Source of the DNA: Xanthobacter sp. YC-JY1 | Lineage (GTDB): Bacteria; Pseudomonadota; Alphaproteobacteria; Rhizobiales; Xanthobacteraceae | Length of the DNA: 64,000 nt | Assembly: GCF_021730305.1 (NCBI RefSeq) | Contig: NZ_CP032674.1 | Coordinates: forward strand, 124,001-188,000 | Reading direction: 5' to 3' | Shown here: one piece after another, positions 26,497-35,285 of the stretch | Layout of the letters: each line of letters opens with the position of its first letter | Numbering within the stretch: the first letter of the stretch is position 1 | Translations under genes and position numbers: made by a program | Notes under the pieces: generated by a model | What the model was told of the DNA's origin: nothing | What the model saw: the letters and a program-made list of their open reading frames with translations, nothing else | The model's database searches: none

Positions 26497-27003
26497 TCAG
26501 TTGAGCACGGCGATGCCGGCATTGAGCGTCGAGGCGTAGCACACCCAGACGAGATAGGGCACCAGCAGCCAGCCGGCCGTGCGGTCCAGCGGGAAGGTGG
26601 CGCGCAGCGTCAGCGCCAGCAGCACGACGAGGCCGATGATGATGACGAGCCCCGCGTGGATCGCGTGCAGGCCGAAGAATACCGGTGACCAGATGAAATT
26701 GAGCGCCAGCTGCGCCAGGAACAGGCCGATGGCCACGGTGCGCGCGGAGGAGGGGGGCACCTTGTCCCACAGCCGCCAGAGGCTCACCGCCATCATCAGA
26801 TAGAGCAGCGTCCAGACGATGGGGAAGGCGGCGTTGGGGGGCGTCCAGCCCGGCTTCACCAGACCTTGATACCAGGCGGGGATGGCCGGCGAGGTCACCG
26901 CCCCGCCGACAGCGCCCACTCCCAGCATCAGCGCGAGGCAGCCGAGCAGCCGCAGCCGGGAGACGGCGCAGGGCGAGAGCGAGCGGGGGGACGTCATGGA
27001 CAT
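26497..27003 (-). CDS. tspO: TspO/MBR family protein
   Basis: This 168-residue membrane protein has five predicted helices and the TspO hallmarks: WYQGLVKPGWTPPNAAFPIVWTLLYLMMA and LALNFIWSPVFFGLHAIHAGLVII. Tryptophans line the presumed porphyrin or ligand cavity. In alphaproteobacteria TspO affects tetrapyrrole export and oxygen-dependent gene expression. That is interesting next to hemA and an adenosyltransferase, though 15 kb away from hemA. The start is uncertain between ATG 27003 (GGAAAGGTG upstream, chosen) and ATG 26997. Confidence 0.9.
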   Translation of the reverse strand: MSMTSPRSLSPCAVSRLRLLGCLALMLGVGAVGGAVTSPAIPAWYQGLVKPGWTPPNAAFPIVWTLLYLMMAVSLWRLWDKVPPSSARTVAIGLFLAQLALNFIWSPVFFGLHAIHAGLVIIIGLVVLLALTLRATFPLDRTAGWLLVPYLVWVCYASTLNAGIAVLN

Positions 27004-27115
27004 GTGGAAGCACCTTTCCACCGCCGGCCATGCGGGCGGCAGCTTCTCCTTATCCGAACGCCACACCCCGGCGGATCGTTTCGCCTGCCGGGGCCACGGC
27101 TCAGGTGGCCAAGGC

Positions 27116-27562
27116 TCAGGTGGCGATGTGGCTGGCGATCTCGTCCACCGGGAGCTTCACCAGATCCTTGGCGATCTCGCCATCCACCAGCGGCTTGACG
27201 CGGTGGGACAGCGCCTCCCGCAGCACGCCCAGCGCCTTGGGCGGGGCGACGAGGAGGATGCGGGCCGGGGCCTCGCCCGAGGCCACCAGCGCATCGAGCC
27301 TTCCTGCGACCCGGGCGATGAAGGCCGCTTCCGCCTGGGCGTGCAAATCGGTGGTCTCCACCGCGCTGCGGGCGACGGTTGCGGATTCATGCACCCGGCC
27401 GGGACGATCCGTGCCGAGGGCGGCGGTGCCGGGATGGGGCTCGCTGAAGCTCTCGATCACAGACAGGCGCGGCGCCGGGGCGATGCCGGTATCGGCGAGC
27501 AGGACGGCCTTGGCGCCGTCGCACACCACCACGAGGCGGTTCATCTTGTCGGCCTTGGTCAT
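27116..27562 (-). CDS. Host-attachment family protein
   Basis: This 148-residue protein belongs to the host-attachment (AtsE-like) family first noted in plant-associated alphaproteobacteria. Visible family features are the start MNRLVVVCDGAKAVLLADTG after a short leader, the central region GTDRPGRVHESATVARSAVETTDLHAQAEAAFIARVAGRLD, and the end RILLVAPPKALGVLREALSHRVKPLVDGEIAKDLVKLPVDEI. The fold resembles archaeal release-factor-like domains, and the true biochemical role is unknown. No signal peptide is present. An alternative start lies six codons in (MNRLVVV). Confidence 0.85.
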   Translation of the reverse strand: MTKADKMNRLVVVCDGAKAVLLADTGIAPAPRLSVIESFSEPHPGTAALGTDRPGRVHESATVARSAVETTDLHAQAEAAFIARVAGRLDALVASGEAPARILLVAPPKALGVLREALSHRVKPLVDGEIAKDLVKLPVDEIASHIAT

Positions 27563-27649
27563 GTCCCTGTCTCCCTGATCGTATGACGCCCGAAGGCGCC
27601 GTCTGGGGCCGGTGGTCAGGCCTTTGTGTCACATGGGTGGGGCCGGGGC

Positions 27650-27665
27650 TTTGTCCAGAGACAAA
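27650..27665. promoter_or_regulatory. Palindrome in divergent promoter region
   Basis: TTTGTC-CAGA-GACAAA is a perfect 6+6 inverted repeat in the 270-bp gap between the divergent host-attachment gene and a small membrane-protein gene. Its position suits a regulator site, but no factor is recognised. Confidence 0.35.
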
Positions 27666-27832
27666 CGCGGCGGCAGCATCTGCGACCTTGTGACGACGGG
27701 CGGGCGCTTGTCCCACGGGAAGTGGCGTGAGACGCTTCGATCAAAGAGGTCTGCGGCTATCGGCGATCCTTCAGGCGATCCGGCGCGGTGCGCGCCATCG
27801 CCAGCCGCCCAGCCCTGCCGAGGAATACCGCC

Positions 27833-28171
27833 ATGCCGTTCCTGGTTCGCTTCCTTCTCCGCCACGCCGCCATCGGCATCGGTGTCGCGGCCGTGTTCGT
27901 GGCGCTTCTCGTCGCCTTCGACGTGGCACACCTCGCCAGCCTGTTCGCGCATTCTCCGGATGGATGGCTCGCTCTGGGCGTTCTCACGGTGGCGCTGGGC
28001 ATCACCTTCGGCAGCGTGCAGATGGGCTTCGCCGTCATGCTGATGGACGACGAGGACGGCCCGCCCTCCGGCCGCCGCGCCCGCCTGACGCGCCTCGTGC
28101 CCAAGCTCGCGCGGGTCCACGCCCGGGCGCTGACGCTTCCGTCTCTGATTGCAGAAGCGGCCGGGCCCTGA
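27833..28171 (+). CDS. Small membrane protein of unknown function
   Basis: This 112-residue protein has two membrane segments (AAIGIGVAAVFVALLVAFDVAHL and LGVLTVALGITFGSVQMGFAVML) and a basic C-terminal tail (GRRARLTRLVPKLARVHAR). A GAGGAA ribosome site precedes ATG 27833. The frame continues 15 codons upstream, but that part lacks a good start. The gene ends inside the loop of an intrinsic terminator. I do not recognise a family beyond a likely conserved hypothetical inner-membrane protein. Confidence 0.7.
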   Translation: MPFLVRFLLRHAAIGIGVAAVFVALLVAFDVAHLASLFAHSPDGWLALGVLTVALGITFGSVQMGFAVMLMDDEDGPPSGRRARLTRLVPKLARVHARALTLPSLIAEAAGP

Positions 28172-28184
28172 GCCCGGCCGTTTT
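28158..28184 (+). terminator. Intrinsic terminator overlapping a stop codon
   Basis: CGGCCGGGC (28158-28166) and GCCCGGCCG (28172-28180) pair around a CCTGA loop that contains the TGA stop of the small membrane-protein gene, followed by TTTT. Confidence 0.8.
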
Positions 28185-28193
28185 CGTTTGGGC

Positions 28194-30578
28194 CTACTGG
28201 CCCTTGCGCCGCATGGCCTCGGCCAGTGCCGCGCCGAAGGCGCCTTGCCCACCCTTGTCGCCGCCCTTGTCCCCCGGCTTCCCCGGCTGCGGGCGGCGAG
28301 CGTCGGTGCCTCGGAAATCGTTGCCGCGGCCGTCATTGCGCGGCTGGTCCGGCCGGCCTCCGGCGGGGCGGGAGGCGCCGGCATCGTCCTTGCGCATGGA
28401 GAGGGCGATGCGCTTGCGCTTCACGTCCACTTCCACCACGCGCACCTTCACCACATCGCCCGCCTTCACCACCTCGTGCGGGTCCTTCACGAAGCGGTCG
28501 GCCAGCGCCGAGACATGGACCAGCCCGTCCTGGTGGACGCCGATGTCCACGAAGGCGCCGAAGGCGGCCACATTGGTCACCGTGCCTTCCAGCACCATGC
28601 CCGGCTTGAGGTCGCTCATCTCGTGAACGCCCTCGGCGAAGGTTGCGGTCTTGAAGGCCGGGCGGGGGTCGCGGCCGGGCTTTTCCAGCTCCGTGAGGAT
28701 GTCGCGCACCGTGGGCAGGCCGAAGCGCTCGTCCACGAAGGCGCGCGGGTCCAGCGCCTTCAGCGCCGCCGTGTCGCCCATGATCTGGCGCACGTCGCGC
28801 CCGCAGGCGGCGACGATCTTCTTGGCCACCTCATAGGCTTCCGGATGCACGGCGGACGCATCCAGCGGCTCGGCACCGTCCGGGATGCGCAGGAAGCCGG
28901 CGGCCAGCTCGAAGGTGCGCGGGCCGAGGCGGGAGACCTTCAGCAGTTCCTTGCGGGTCTTGAACGCACCCACCGAATTGCGATGGGCCACGATGGCCTC
29001 CGCCAGCGAGGCGCCGAGGCCGGACACGCGGGCGAGCAAGGAGGCCGAGGCGGTGTTGAGGTCCACGCCCACGGCGTTCACCGCGTCTTCCACCACCGCG
29101 TCCAGGGCTTTGGCGAGGCGGGCCTGATCCACGTCGTGCTGGTACTGGCCGACGCCGATGGCCTTGGGCTCGATCTTCACCAGCTCCGCCAGCGGGTCCT
29201 GCAGGCGGCGGGCGATGGAGACGGCGCCGCGGATGGACACGTCGATGTCCGGCATCTCGGCGGCGGCGGTGGCCGAGGCGGAATAGACCGAGGCGCCGGC
29301 CTCGCTCACCACCACCTTGATGGGCTTCCGGCCATTGGCGTCCGGCGGCAGCGCGGCAATCATGTCTGCGGCGAGCTTGTCGGTCTCGCGGCTGGCGGTG
29401 CCGTTGCCGATGGCGATCAGCTCCACATTGTGCCGGCGGATGAGGTGCGCCAGCTCCGCCATGGCGCCCTGCACGTCGTTGCGCGGCTGGAAGGGATAGA
29501 CGGTGGACGTGGCGATGAGCTTGCCCGTGCCGTCCACCACCGCCACCTTCACGCCGGTGCGGATGCCCGGATCGAGGCCCATGGTGGCGCGCGAGCCGGC
29601 CGGGGCGGCCAGCAGCAGGTCCTTGAGGTTGCGGGCGAAGACGCGGATGGCCTCTTCTTCCGCCCGCTCGCGCATCTCGCCCATCAATTCGACGGTGAGG
29701 TGGAGCGAGAGCTTCACCCGCCATGCCCAGCGCGCCACCTCCAGCAGGAAGCCGTCCGCCGGCGCGCCATTGGCGAGGGGGATGTCGTAGGCCTCGGCCA
29801 CGATGCGCTCGGCCGGCTTCACCGGGGTGGTGGCATCCTCGTCCACCACGAGGTCGAGGGTCAGCATCTCCTCGTTGCGCCCGCGCAGCATGGCGAGCAC
29901 GCGGTGGCTCGGGGCGGTGGCCCATTTCTCCGAATGGTCGAAATAGTCGCGGAACTTGGCGCCCGCCTCCTCCTTGCCCTCGGCCACCTTGGCCTTGAGC
30001 ATGGCATTGGCCTTGAGGTGTCCACGCAGGCGGCCCACCAGCTCGGCATTCTCGGCGAAGGTCTCCACCAGAATGTCGCGGGCGCCGTCCAGCGCTGCCT
30101 TGATGTCCGCCACCTGCTCGTTGAGGAAGGCGGCCGCGCGCTCGGCCGGAGCGACGGAGCGGTCGGCGAGGATCGCCTCGGCCAGCGGCCCGAGGCCCTT
30201 CTCGCGGGCGATTTCCGCCTTGGTGCGGCGCTTGGGCTTGTAGGGGAGGTAGAGGTCTTCTAGCTCCGCCTTGGTGGTGGCCGCCTCGATCTTGCCGCGC
30301 AGCTCGTCGGAGAGCTTGCCCTGCCCGTCGATGGAGGAGAGCACGGCGGCGCGGCGGCTTTCCAGCTCGCGCAGGTAGGAGAGGCGCTCTTCCAGCGTGC
30401 GCAGCTGGGTGTCGTCGAGGCCGCCCGTCACTTCCTTGCGGTAGCGGGCGATGAAGGGAACAGTGGCGCCTTCGTCGATGAGGGAGACCGCGGCCGTGAC
30501 CTGCGCCGGGCGGGCATTGATCTCGGCGGCGATGAGGCGGGCGATGGCGTCTGCGTTGCCCTGCGGTGCGGCGGCCAT
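28194..30578 (-). CDS. tex: Tex family RNA-binding S1-domain protein
   Basis: This 794-residue protein matches Tex, a conserved nucleic-acid-binding factor. In order it shows the N-terminal helical region ([34 protein letters not shown]), a YqgF/RuvC-like domain ([21 protein letters not shown]), helix-hairpin-helix segments ([31 protein letters not shown]), and an S1 domain ([36 protein letters not shown]). The last 70 residues are an Arg/Gly/Asp-rich tail. Tex influences transcription and RNA turnover. It is a single gene facing the small membrane-protein gene across the terminator. Confidence 0.96.
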   Translation of the reverse strand: MAAAPQGNADAIARLIAAEINARPAQVTAAVSLIDEGATVPFIARYRKEVTGGLDDTQLRTLEERLSYLRELESRRAAVLSSIDGQGKLSDELRGKIEAATTKAELEDLYLPYKPKRRTKAEIAREKGLGPLAEAILADRSVAPAERAAAFLNEQVADIKAALDGARDILVETFAENAELVGRLRGHLKANAMLKAKVAEGKEEAGAKFRDYFDHSEKWATAPSHRVLAMLRGRNEEMLTLDLVVDEDATTPVKPAERIVAEAYDIPLANGAPADGFLLEVARWAWRVKLSLHLTVELMGEMRERAEEEAIRVFARNLKDLLLAAPAGSRATMGLDPGIRTGVKVAVVDGTGKLIATSTVYPFQPRNDVQGAMAELAHLIRRHNVELIAIGNGTASRETDKLAADMIAALPPDANGRKPIKVVVSEAGASVYSASATAAAEMPDIDVSIRGAVSIARRLQDPLAELVKIEPKAIGVGQYQHDVDQARLAKALDAVVEDAVNAVGVDLNTASASLLARVSGLGASLAEAIVAHRNSVGAFKTRKELLKVSRLGPRTFELAAGFLRIPDGAEPLDASAVHPEAYEVAKKIVAACGRDVRQIMGDTAALKALDPRAFVDERFGLPTVRDILTELEKPGRDPRPAFKTATFAEGVHEMSDLKPGMVLEGTVTNVAAFGAFVDIGVHQDGLVHVSALADRFVKDPHEVVKAGDVVKVRVVEVDVKRKRIALSMRKDDAGASRPAGGRPDQPRNDGRGNDFRGTDARRPQPGKPGDKGGDKGGQGAFGAALAEAMRRKGQ

Positions 30579-30717
30579 GGGGTCTCATCCTCTCCTGCGG
30601 TGACGGGGGCACGCCCATAGCCGAGCAATGGGGCGCTGTCACGTTACGGCTGGGGAAAGAACCGTTCGTGTGCCCCTCATCTGTCGTCCGCTCATCGTGA
30701 TGGGTCATCGTTGCGTG

Positions 30718-30818
30718 TCATCGCCCGGCTTGTCCGGGCGATCCACCCATCCGCCTGCGCGCTGTCCGGAAACCCGAACCCGTCCAACCGTGGATCGCCC
30801 GGATAAGCCGGGCGATGA
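30718..30818. repeat. Nested intergenic palindrome, copy 1
   Basis: A 29-base arm at 30718-30746 and its reverse complement at 30790-30818 match at 28 of 29 positions. Each arm is itself a hairpin (ATCGCCCGG...CCGGGCGAT). The element fills the gap between tex and a kinase-like gene. It belongs to the same family as the element at 35136-35241. Confidence 0.85.
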
Positions 30819-30842
30819 CGGCGGTGCAAGGGGCCAGGATGG

Positions 30843-31823
30843 CTACCCCCGCCGCGTCAGAAAATCCTCGGCCAGCGCGAGCGTCCCGGCGGTATAAGGC
30901 GCGCCCATCGCCTGGGCGGTCGGCGTCTCGGCGTGGGAGGCGACCCAGGCGGTGAGCAGCATCCGGCGCAGCATCACGAACACGTCGAGCTGCGCGTCGG
31001 CATCCGCCGGCAGGGGGGCGAGGGTGCGGTAGCCGTCCGCCCACGCATCCTTCAGGGCCGGCACCAGCGGCGAATGCTCCATGAAGGAGACGGCCGAGGC
31101 GAAGTCGTAGAGGAACCAGGAGAAGCCGCAGTCGTCGAAATCGATGAGGGTCAGGCTGTCGCCGTCCGCCAGCAGGTTGGCGAGGCGCAGGTCCGCATGG
31201 ATGAGGCCGAAGCTATCCGGTGTCGTGAGCGGCGCGAGCCGGTCCTTCAAGGCAAGCGCCGTGCGCTCCAGCAGCGCGCGGCCGGCCGCATCCAGCCCCA
31301 GCGCGGCGCGGAAATCGCCCCAGAGCGGGCGTTCGCCCAGCGTGCTCTCGAAATCCCACACCTTGCGGGTGAAGCCCTCCGGTCGCCGCCAGCCTTTGGC
31401 GTGGGCGTGGAGCCGGGCGTGGAAGGCGCCGAGGCGGCGGAACCAGCCCGGCAGGTCCGCGCCCTCCTGCGGCTCGCCGCCGGGCACGAAGGCGAAGGCG
31501 GCCAGCCGGCGCGGGGCGCCGTCCTGCCCGACCTCGTTGAGGAGGTGGCCATCGCGTGTGGGGAGAATGGCGGGGGTCGGGACCACCTCGTCGGCCCGCA
31601 GCGCGGCGATCCAGGCGAGTTCGGAGCGGATCTCCGCCGCCTCGTGATAGCCCGGCCGGTAGACGCGGACCACGATGTCCTGCGGGCCGGCGGTGGCGCG
31701 GAAGGTGGCGTTCTCGGAGATGGAGAGGAGCTGGAGCGCCGCGTCCGGCGGCAGGCCCCAGTCCGGCAGATGGGCGCGAACCATCTCTTCGGTCCGCGCC
31801 AGATATGCCTCGTCGTACAGCAC
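30843..31823 (-). CDS. APH/SrkA-like phosphotransferase family protein
   Basis: This 326-residue protein has the aminoglycoside-phosphotransferase/choline-kinase fold. It has the N-lobe strand ENATFRATAGPQDIVVRVYRPG with its ATP-binding Lys replaced by the VVRVYR Arg environment. The catalytic loop is LIHADLRLANLL (D in HAD) and the metal motif is LIDFDDCG. The overall pattern is closest to the YihE/SrkA and homoserine-kinase-like group rather than resistance enzymes. The substrate is unknown. It is downstream of hupE on the same strand but separated by 114 bp, so a hydrogenase role is not implied. Confidence 0.82.
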   Translation of the reverse strand: MLYDEAYLARTEEMVRAHLPDWGLPPDAALQLLSISENATFRATAGPQDIVVRVYRPGYHEAAEIRSELAWIAALRADEVVPTPAILPTRDGHLLNEVGQDGAPRRLAAFAFVPGGEPQEGADLPGWFRRLGAFHARLHAHAKGWRRPEGFTRKVWDFESTLGERPLWGDFRAALGLDAAGRALLERTALALKDRLAPLTTPDSFGLIHADLRLANLLADGDSLTLIDFDDCGFSWFLYDFASAVSFMEHSPLVPALKDAWADGYRTLAPLPADADAQLDVFVMLRRMLLTAWVASHAETPTAQAMGAPYTAGTLALAEDFLTRRG

Positions 31824-31937
31824 CCGTCCGGCCTCTCAAGCGTGTCGGACGGGCGCTATAGCATGTTGGAGGGCGCGCACCATCGGGGCCGGCCTGCGAC
31901 CGGCGCCGATTGGCTTCGCTCAGGCGCCGCGCGGGGC

Positions 31938-32537
31938 TCAGACGAGCCCGGCGAGGATGCCGACGCCGGCCACCGCCACCGCCGCGCCCGCGCCGCGCAC
32001 GAACTTCTCGCCATGCAGCTCGCCGAAGCGGCCGATGGCCATGCCGAGTCCGAGGCCGGCCACGTGGAGGAGCGCGGTGGCCGACATGAAGCCGAGGCCG
32101 TAGGCAAGGCCCGAGGCGTCCGCCGGCATCTCGGCGCCGTGGGCGTGACCGTGGAAGATGGCGAAGAAGCCGACCATGGCCATGGCCGCCGCCAGCGGCG
32201 CCTTGACGCCGAAGGCCACTACGCCGCCGAGCACGATCACCGAGAGCGCGATGCCCAGCTCCACGAAGGGTACGTCGATGCCGGAGATGCCGAGCGCGCC
32301 GCCCACGGCCATCAGGCCGACGAAGGTGGCGGGCACCGCCCACACGGCGCGACCGCCCAGCTGCCAGGCGAAGATGCCCACAGTCACCATGGCGAGCAGG
32401 TGATCGAGGCCGCCGAGGGGGTGGGCGAAGCCGTGGCTGAAGCCGTGGACGTCACCGACGCCGGTATGGGCGAAGGCGAGCTGCGGCAGGAGGGTCAAGG
32501 CTGCAGCGGCGGCTGCCGTGCGGATTGTGCGGTGCAT
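31938..32537 (-). CDS. hupE: HupE/UreJ-type nickel permease
   Basis: This 199-residue protein has a signal-like first segment (TAAAAAALTLLPQLAFAHTG), about six further membrane helices, and the two HupE metal motifs: HPLGGLDHLLAMV near residue 39 and FHGHAHGAEMP near residue 128. HupE is a nickel facilitator for hydrogenase. It follows hypE by 36 bp at the end of the maturation operon, rather than sitting between hupD and hupF as in Rhizobium leguminosarum. This suggests nickel supply is co-expressed with the maturation genes. Confidence 0.93.
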   Translation of the reverse strand: MHRTIRTAAAAAALTLLPQLAFAHTGVGDVHGFSHGFAHPLGGLDHLLAMVTVGIFAWQLGGRAVWAVPATFVGLMAVGGALGISGIDVPFVELGIALSVIVLGGVVAFGVKAPLAAAMAMVGFFAIFHGHAHGAEMPADASGLAYGLGFMSATALLHVAGLGLGMAIGRFGELHGEKFVRGAGAAVAVAGVGILAGLV

Positions 32538-32573
32538 GAAAGTCTCCCCGGTGTTTGAAGGTTTGAAAAGGGT

Positions 32574-33656
32574 TCAGCAGATGCGGGGCAGTTGATCGCC
32601 GACCAGCATGTCGACGATGCGCTCGCCCCCGAAGCGCGTTCTCATGACGACCCGGCCGGGCCGCTCGGACGTGACCTCGCCGATCACCGCCGCCTCGCGG
32701 CCCAGCGGATGGGCGCGGAGCGCGGCCAGCGCCGCCTCCGTCTCCCCGGCGGGCACCACGGCGAGGATCTTGCCCTCATTGGCGAGATAGAGCGGGTCGA
32801 GGCCGAGGATCTCGCAGAAGCCCATCACCTCCGGCCGCATGGGCAGGCTCAGTTCGTCGAGCCGCACGCCGACCTTGCTCGCCTCGGCAAGTTCATTGAC
32901 CACCGCCGCGATGCCGCCGCGCGTGGCGTCGCGCATCATGCGCAGGCCGGGGGCGGCGGCGATCAGCGTGTCGATGAGGCCGTTCAAGGGCGCGCAGTCG
33001 CTCGCGATGGCGGTTTCGAGGGCGAGATCACCGCGGGCGTTGAGGATGGCGGCGCCGTGGTCGCCTAGCAGGCCGTTGACGATCACCCGGTCGCCCGGCC
33101 GCGCCTTCGTCACGCCCACGTCGAGGCCGGCGCGGATGACGCCGATGCCGGTGGTGGTGATGAAGAGCTTGTCGCAGGCGCCGCGCGCCACGACCTTGGT
33201 GTCGCCGGTGGCGATGTCCACCCCCGCCGCATGGGCCGTCTCCGCCATGGAATGGACGACGCGGCGCAGCGTCTCCACCTCCAGCCCCTCCTCGATGATG
33301 ATGGCGCAGGAGAGCGCCACGGGCTTCGCCCCGCCCACCGCGAGGTCGTTCACCGTGCCGCACACGGCGAGCTTGCCGATGTCGCCGCCGGGAAAGAACA
33401 GGGGGTCCACCACGAAGCCGTCGGTGGTGAAGGCGAGCCGGTCGCCCCGCGCCATCAGGGCGGCGAGGTCGAAGCGGGCCTGATCCTCCGGCGCGGCGCG
33501 ACCCGCGCCCGAGAAGGCGGAGAGGAACACGTCATCGATGAGATCACGCATGGCGCTGCCGCCGCCGCCATGGGCGAGCGTCACGATCTTCTGCGTCAGC
33601 GGCCGCCGGCGCGCGGCAGCGGGGGGTGCGACGGGGATGGCGGTCGAGATGTTCAT
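32574..33656 (-). CDS. hypE: Hydrogenase maturation protein HypE
   Basis: This 360-residue protein is the PurM-like ATPase that dehydrates a carbamoyl group on its own C-terminal cysteine to thiocyanate, making the CN ligand of the NiFe site. The C-terminus is PRIC with the essential terminal Cys, and TLAHGGGGSAMRDLI near residue 26 is the N-terminal signature. ATG 33656 overlaps the hypD stop by 4 bp, which fixes the start; the frame open upstream is hypD antiframe. HypE needs HypF for carbamoylation, and hypF is not in this window. Confidence 0.96.
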   Translation of the reverse strand: MNISTAIPVAPPAAARRRPLTQKIVTLAHGGGGSAMRDLIDDVFLSAFSGAGRAAPEDQARFDLAALMARGDRLAFTTDGFVVDPLFFPGGDIGKLAVCGTVNDLAVGGAKPVALSCAIIIEEGLEVETLRRVVHSMAETAHAAGVDIATGDTKVVARGACDKLFITTTGIGVIRAGLDVGVTKARPGDRVIVNGLLGDHGAAILNARGDLALETAIASDCAPLNGLIDTLIAAAPGLRMMRDATRGGIAAVVNELAEASKVGVRLDELSLPMRPEVMGFCEILGLDPLYLANEGKILAVVPAGETEAALAALRAHPLGREAAVIGEVTSERPGRVVMRTRFGGERIVDMLVGDQLPRIC

Positions 33657-34777
33657 GCGGCCTCTCCCCGTATACCGCCATATTGATAGTAAGCCGCGCA
33701 AGAACCTTCGGACGACACCATCAGCGCGCCGAGCGGCGTCTCCGGCGTGCAGCCCTTGCCGAACTCCGGACAGGCCCACGGCTTTGCGGCGCCGGTGAGC
33801 ACCTCGCCGCAGCGGCACTGGGCGGGATCGGCCACCTTGATGTCCGGCACGGAGAAGCGCTTTTCCGCATCGAAGGCCGCATAGGGCGCCGTCAGCCGCA
33901 CGCCCGAGCCGGCGATGGAGCCGAGGCCGCGCCACTCGAACGTCTCGCGTGGCTCATAGACCTCCTGAACCGCCCGGAGCGCGGCCGGGTTGCCGTGCTC
34001 CGGCACGACGCGGGCATACTGATTCTCGATCCGCGCCTGACCGGCCTCGATCTGCCGGAGCACCATGAGCAGGGATTGCAGGAGGTCGATGGGCTCGAAG
34101 CCCGACACCACCAGCGGCCGGCCGAACTCTTCCGCGATGAAGCGATAGGGCGCCGTGCCGATGACCATGGAGACATGCCCGGGCCCGATGAAGCCGTCGA
34201 TGCCGAGGTCCGGCTGCTCCAGCAAAGCGCGCAGCGTCGGGATGATGGTGATGTGGTTGCAGAAGAGGGAAAAGTTCGTCACGCCCTCGCGCAGGGCCCG
34301 CTGCACGGTCAGCGCCGTGGAGGGCATGGTGGTCTCGAAGCCGAGGCCGAAGAACACCACCTCGCGGTCGGGGTTGCGCTTGGCCAGCGTGAGCGCATCC
34401 AGCGGCGAATAGACCATGCGCACGTCGGCGCCGTCGGCCTTGGCCTGCAGCAGGCTCTTCTTCGAGCCGGGCACGCGCATGGCGTCGCCGAAGGTGGTGA
34501 AGATCACCTCCGGCCGCTCGGCGATGTCCACGCAATCATCCACCCGGCCCATGGGCAGCACGCAGACGGGGCAGCCCGGGCCGTGGACGAATTCCACGAG
34601 GTCGGGCAGCAGGCCTTCCAGCCCATAGCGGAAGATGGCGTGGGTGTGCCCGCCGCACACCTCCATGATGGCGAAGGGCTTGTCGCGTCCGCGCTCGAGG
34701 CGGGCGGCGATGGCGCCGATCTCCTTCACCAGGGCCGAGGCGAGGGCGGGGTCGCGGAACTCGTCGACGAAGCGCAT
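33653..34777 (-). CDS. hypD: Hydrogenase maturation protein HypD
   Basis: This 374-residue iron-sulfur protein is the scaffold on which the Fe(CN)2CO group is assembled with HypC. MEVCGGHTHAIFRYG carries the conserved Cys near residue 41, GPGCPVCVLP follows near residue 68, and GFETTMPSTAL and FIGPGHVSMVIG are family blocks. C-terminal cysteines (QCRCGEVLTG...WACPEFGKGCTPETPLGACMVS-like) bind the 4Fe-4S cluster, here with LGALMVSSEGSC. The start at 34777 lies 11 bp after hypC. The end overlaps hypE by ATGA. Confidence 0.96.
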   Translation of the reverse strand: MRFVDEFRDPALASALVKEIGAIAARLERGRDKPFAIMEVCGGHTHAIFRYGLEGLLPDLVEFVHGPGCPVCVLPMGRVDDCVDIAERPEVIFTTFGDAMRVPGSKKSLLQAKADGADVRMVYSPLDALTLAKRNPDREVVFFGLGFETTMPSTALTVQRALREGVTNFSLFCNHITIIPTLRALLEQPDLGIDGFIGPGHVSMVIGTAPYRFIAEEFGRPLVVSGFEPIDLLQSLLMVLRQIEAGQARIENQYARVVPEHGNPAALRAVQEVYEPRETFEWRGLGSIAGSGVRLTAPYAAFDAEKRFSVPDIKVADPAQCRCGEVLTGAAKPWACPEFGKGCTPETPLGALMVSSEGSCAAYYQYGGIRGEAA

Positions 34778-34788
34778 GTCCGTCCTCC

Positions 34789-35088
34789 TCAGCGCGGGGT
34801 GGAAAGCAGCTCGACGCTGCCTTGGGTGAGCGCTTCCATCTCGGCCGCCGCCTCGCCGATCTCGGAGAGCACCTTGAGGGTGGCGGCGGCCTCCTCCTCG
34901 TCGATGCGGCTCATGGCGAAGCCCACATGGACCAGCACCCAGGCGCCCACGAGGTCGTCCAGCGGCGCGCCGGGCTCGGCCACGCACACCACGTCCACGG
35001 TGCGCCGGACGCCGGAAACGTCCACCACGCACAGCATGGCCTCCGCGTCGGCGACGGCGACGATCTGTCCGGGAATGCCGAGGCACAT
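34789..35088 (-). CDS. hypC: Hydrogenase assembly chaperone HypC
   Basis: This 99-residue OB-fold chaperone begins MCLGIPGQIVAV, where the Cys2 after Met removal is the iron-transfer residue. GAWVLVHVGFAMSRIDEEEAAATLKVL is the standard C-terminal part. It shuttles the Fe(CN)2CO unit from HypD to the large-subunit precursor. A second paralogue, HupF, is encoded 6 kb upstream in the same cluster. The gap of about 200 bp to hoxA is filled by a nested palindrome. Confidence 0.95.
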   Translation of the reverse strand: MCLGIPGQIVAVADAEAMLCVVDVSGVRRTVDVVCVAEPGAPLDDLVGAWVLVHVGFAMSRIDEEEAAATLKVLSEIGEAAAEMEALTQGSVELLSTPR

Positions 35089-35135
35089 GGGCTGGCTCCT
35101 ACTGGCGAGGCGGGGGAGGGGTTACGAACAATCCG

Positions 35136-35241
35136 TCATGGCCGGGCTTGTCCCGGCCATCCACGTGGATCGGCCGGGCACAAAGGACGAACAGGTACGC
35201 AGTCGGGTCGACGTGGATGCCCGGCACAAGGCCGGGCATGA
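35136..35241. repeat. Nested intergenic palindrome, copy 2, between hoxA and hypC
   Basis: A 31-base arm at 35136-35166 and a reverse-complement arm at 35211-35241 match except at four positions. The differences are compensatory G/C exchanges, so each arm keeps its own stem (ATGGCCGGG...CCCGGCCAT and ATGCCCGGC...GCCGGGCAT). It interrupts the hydrogenase maturation operon and could act as an RNA stability or attenuation element. Confidence 0.85.
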
Positions 35242-35285
35242 CGGCGGCTTCGGCTTCATCGACGTTTGCGTCCATCCCCATCCCC

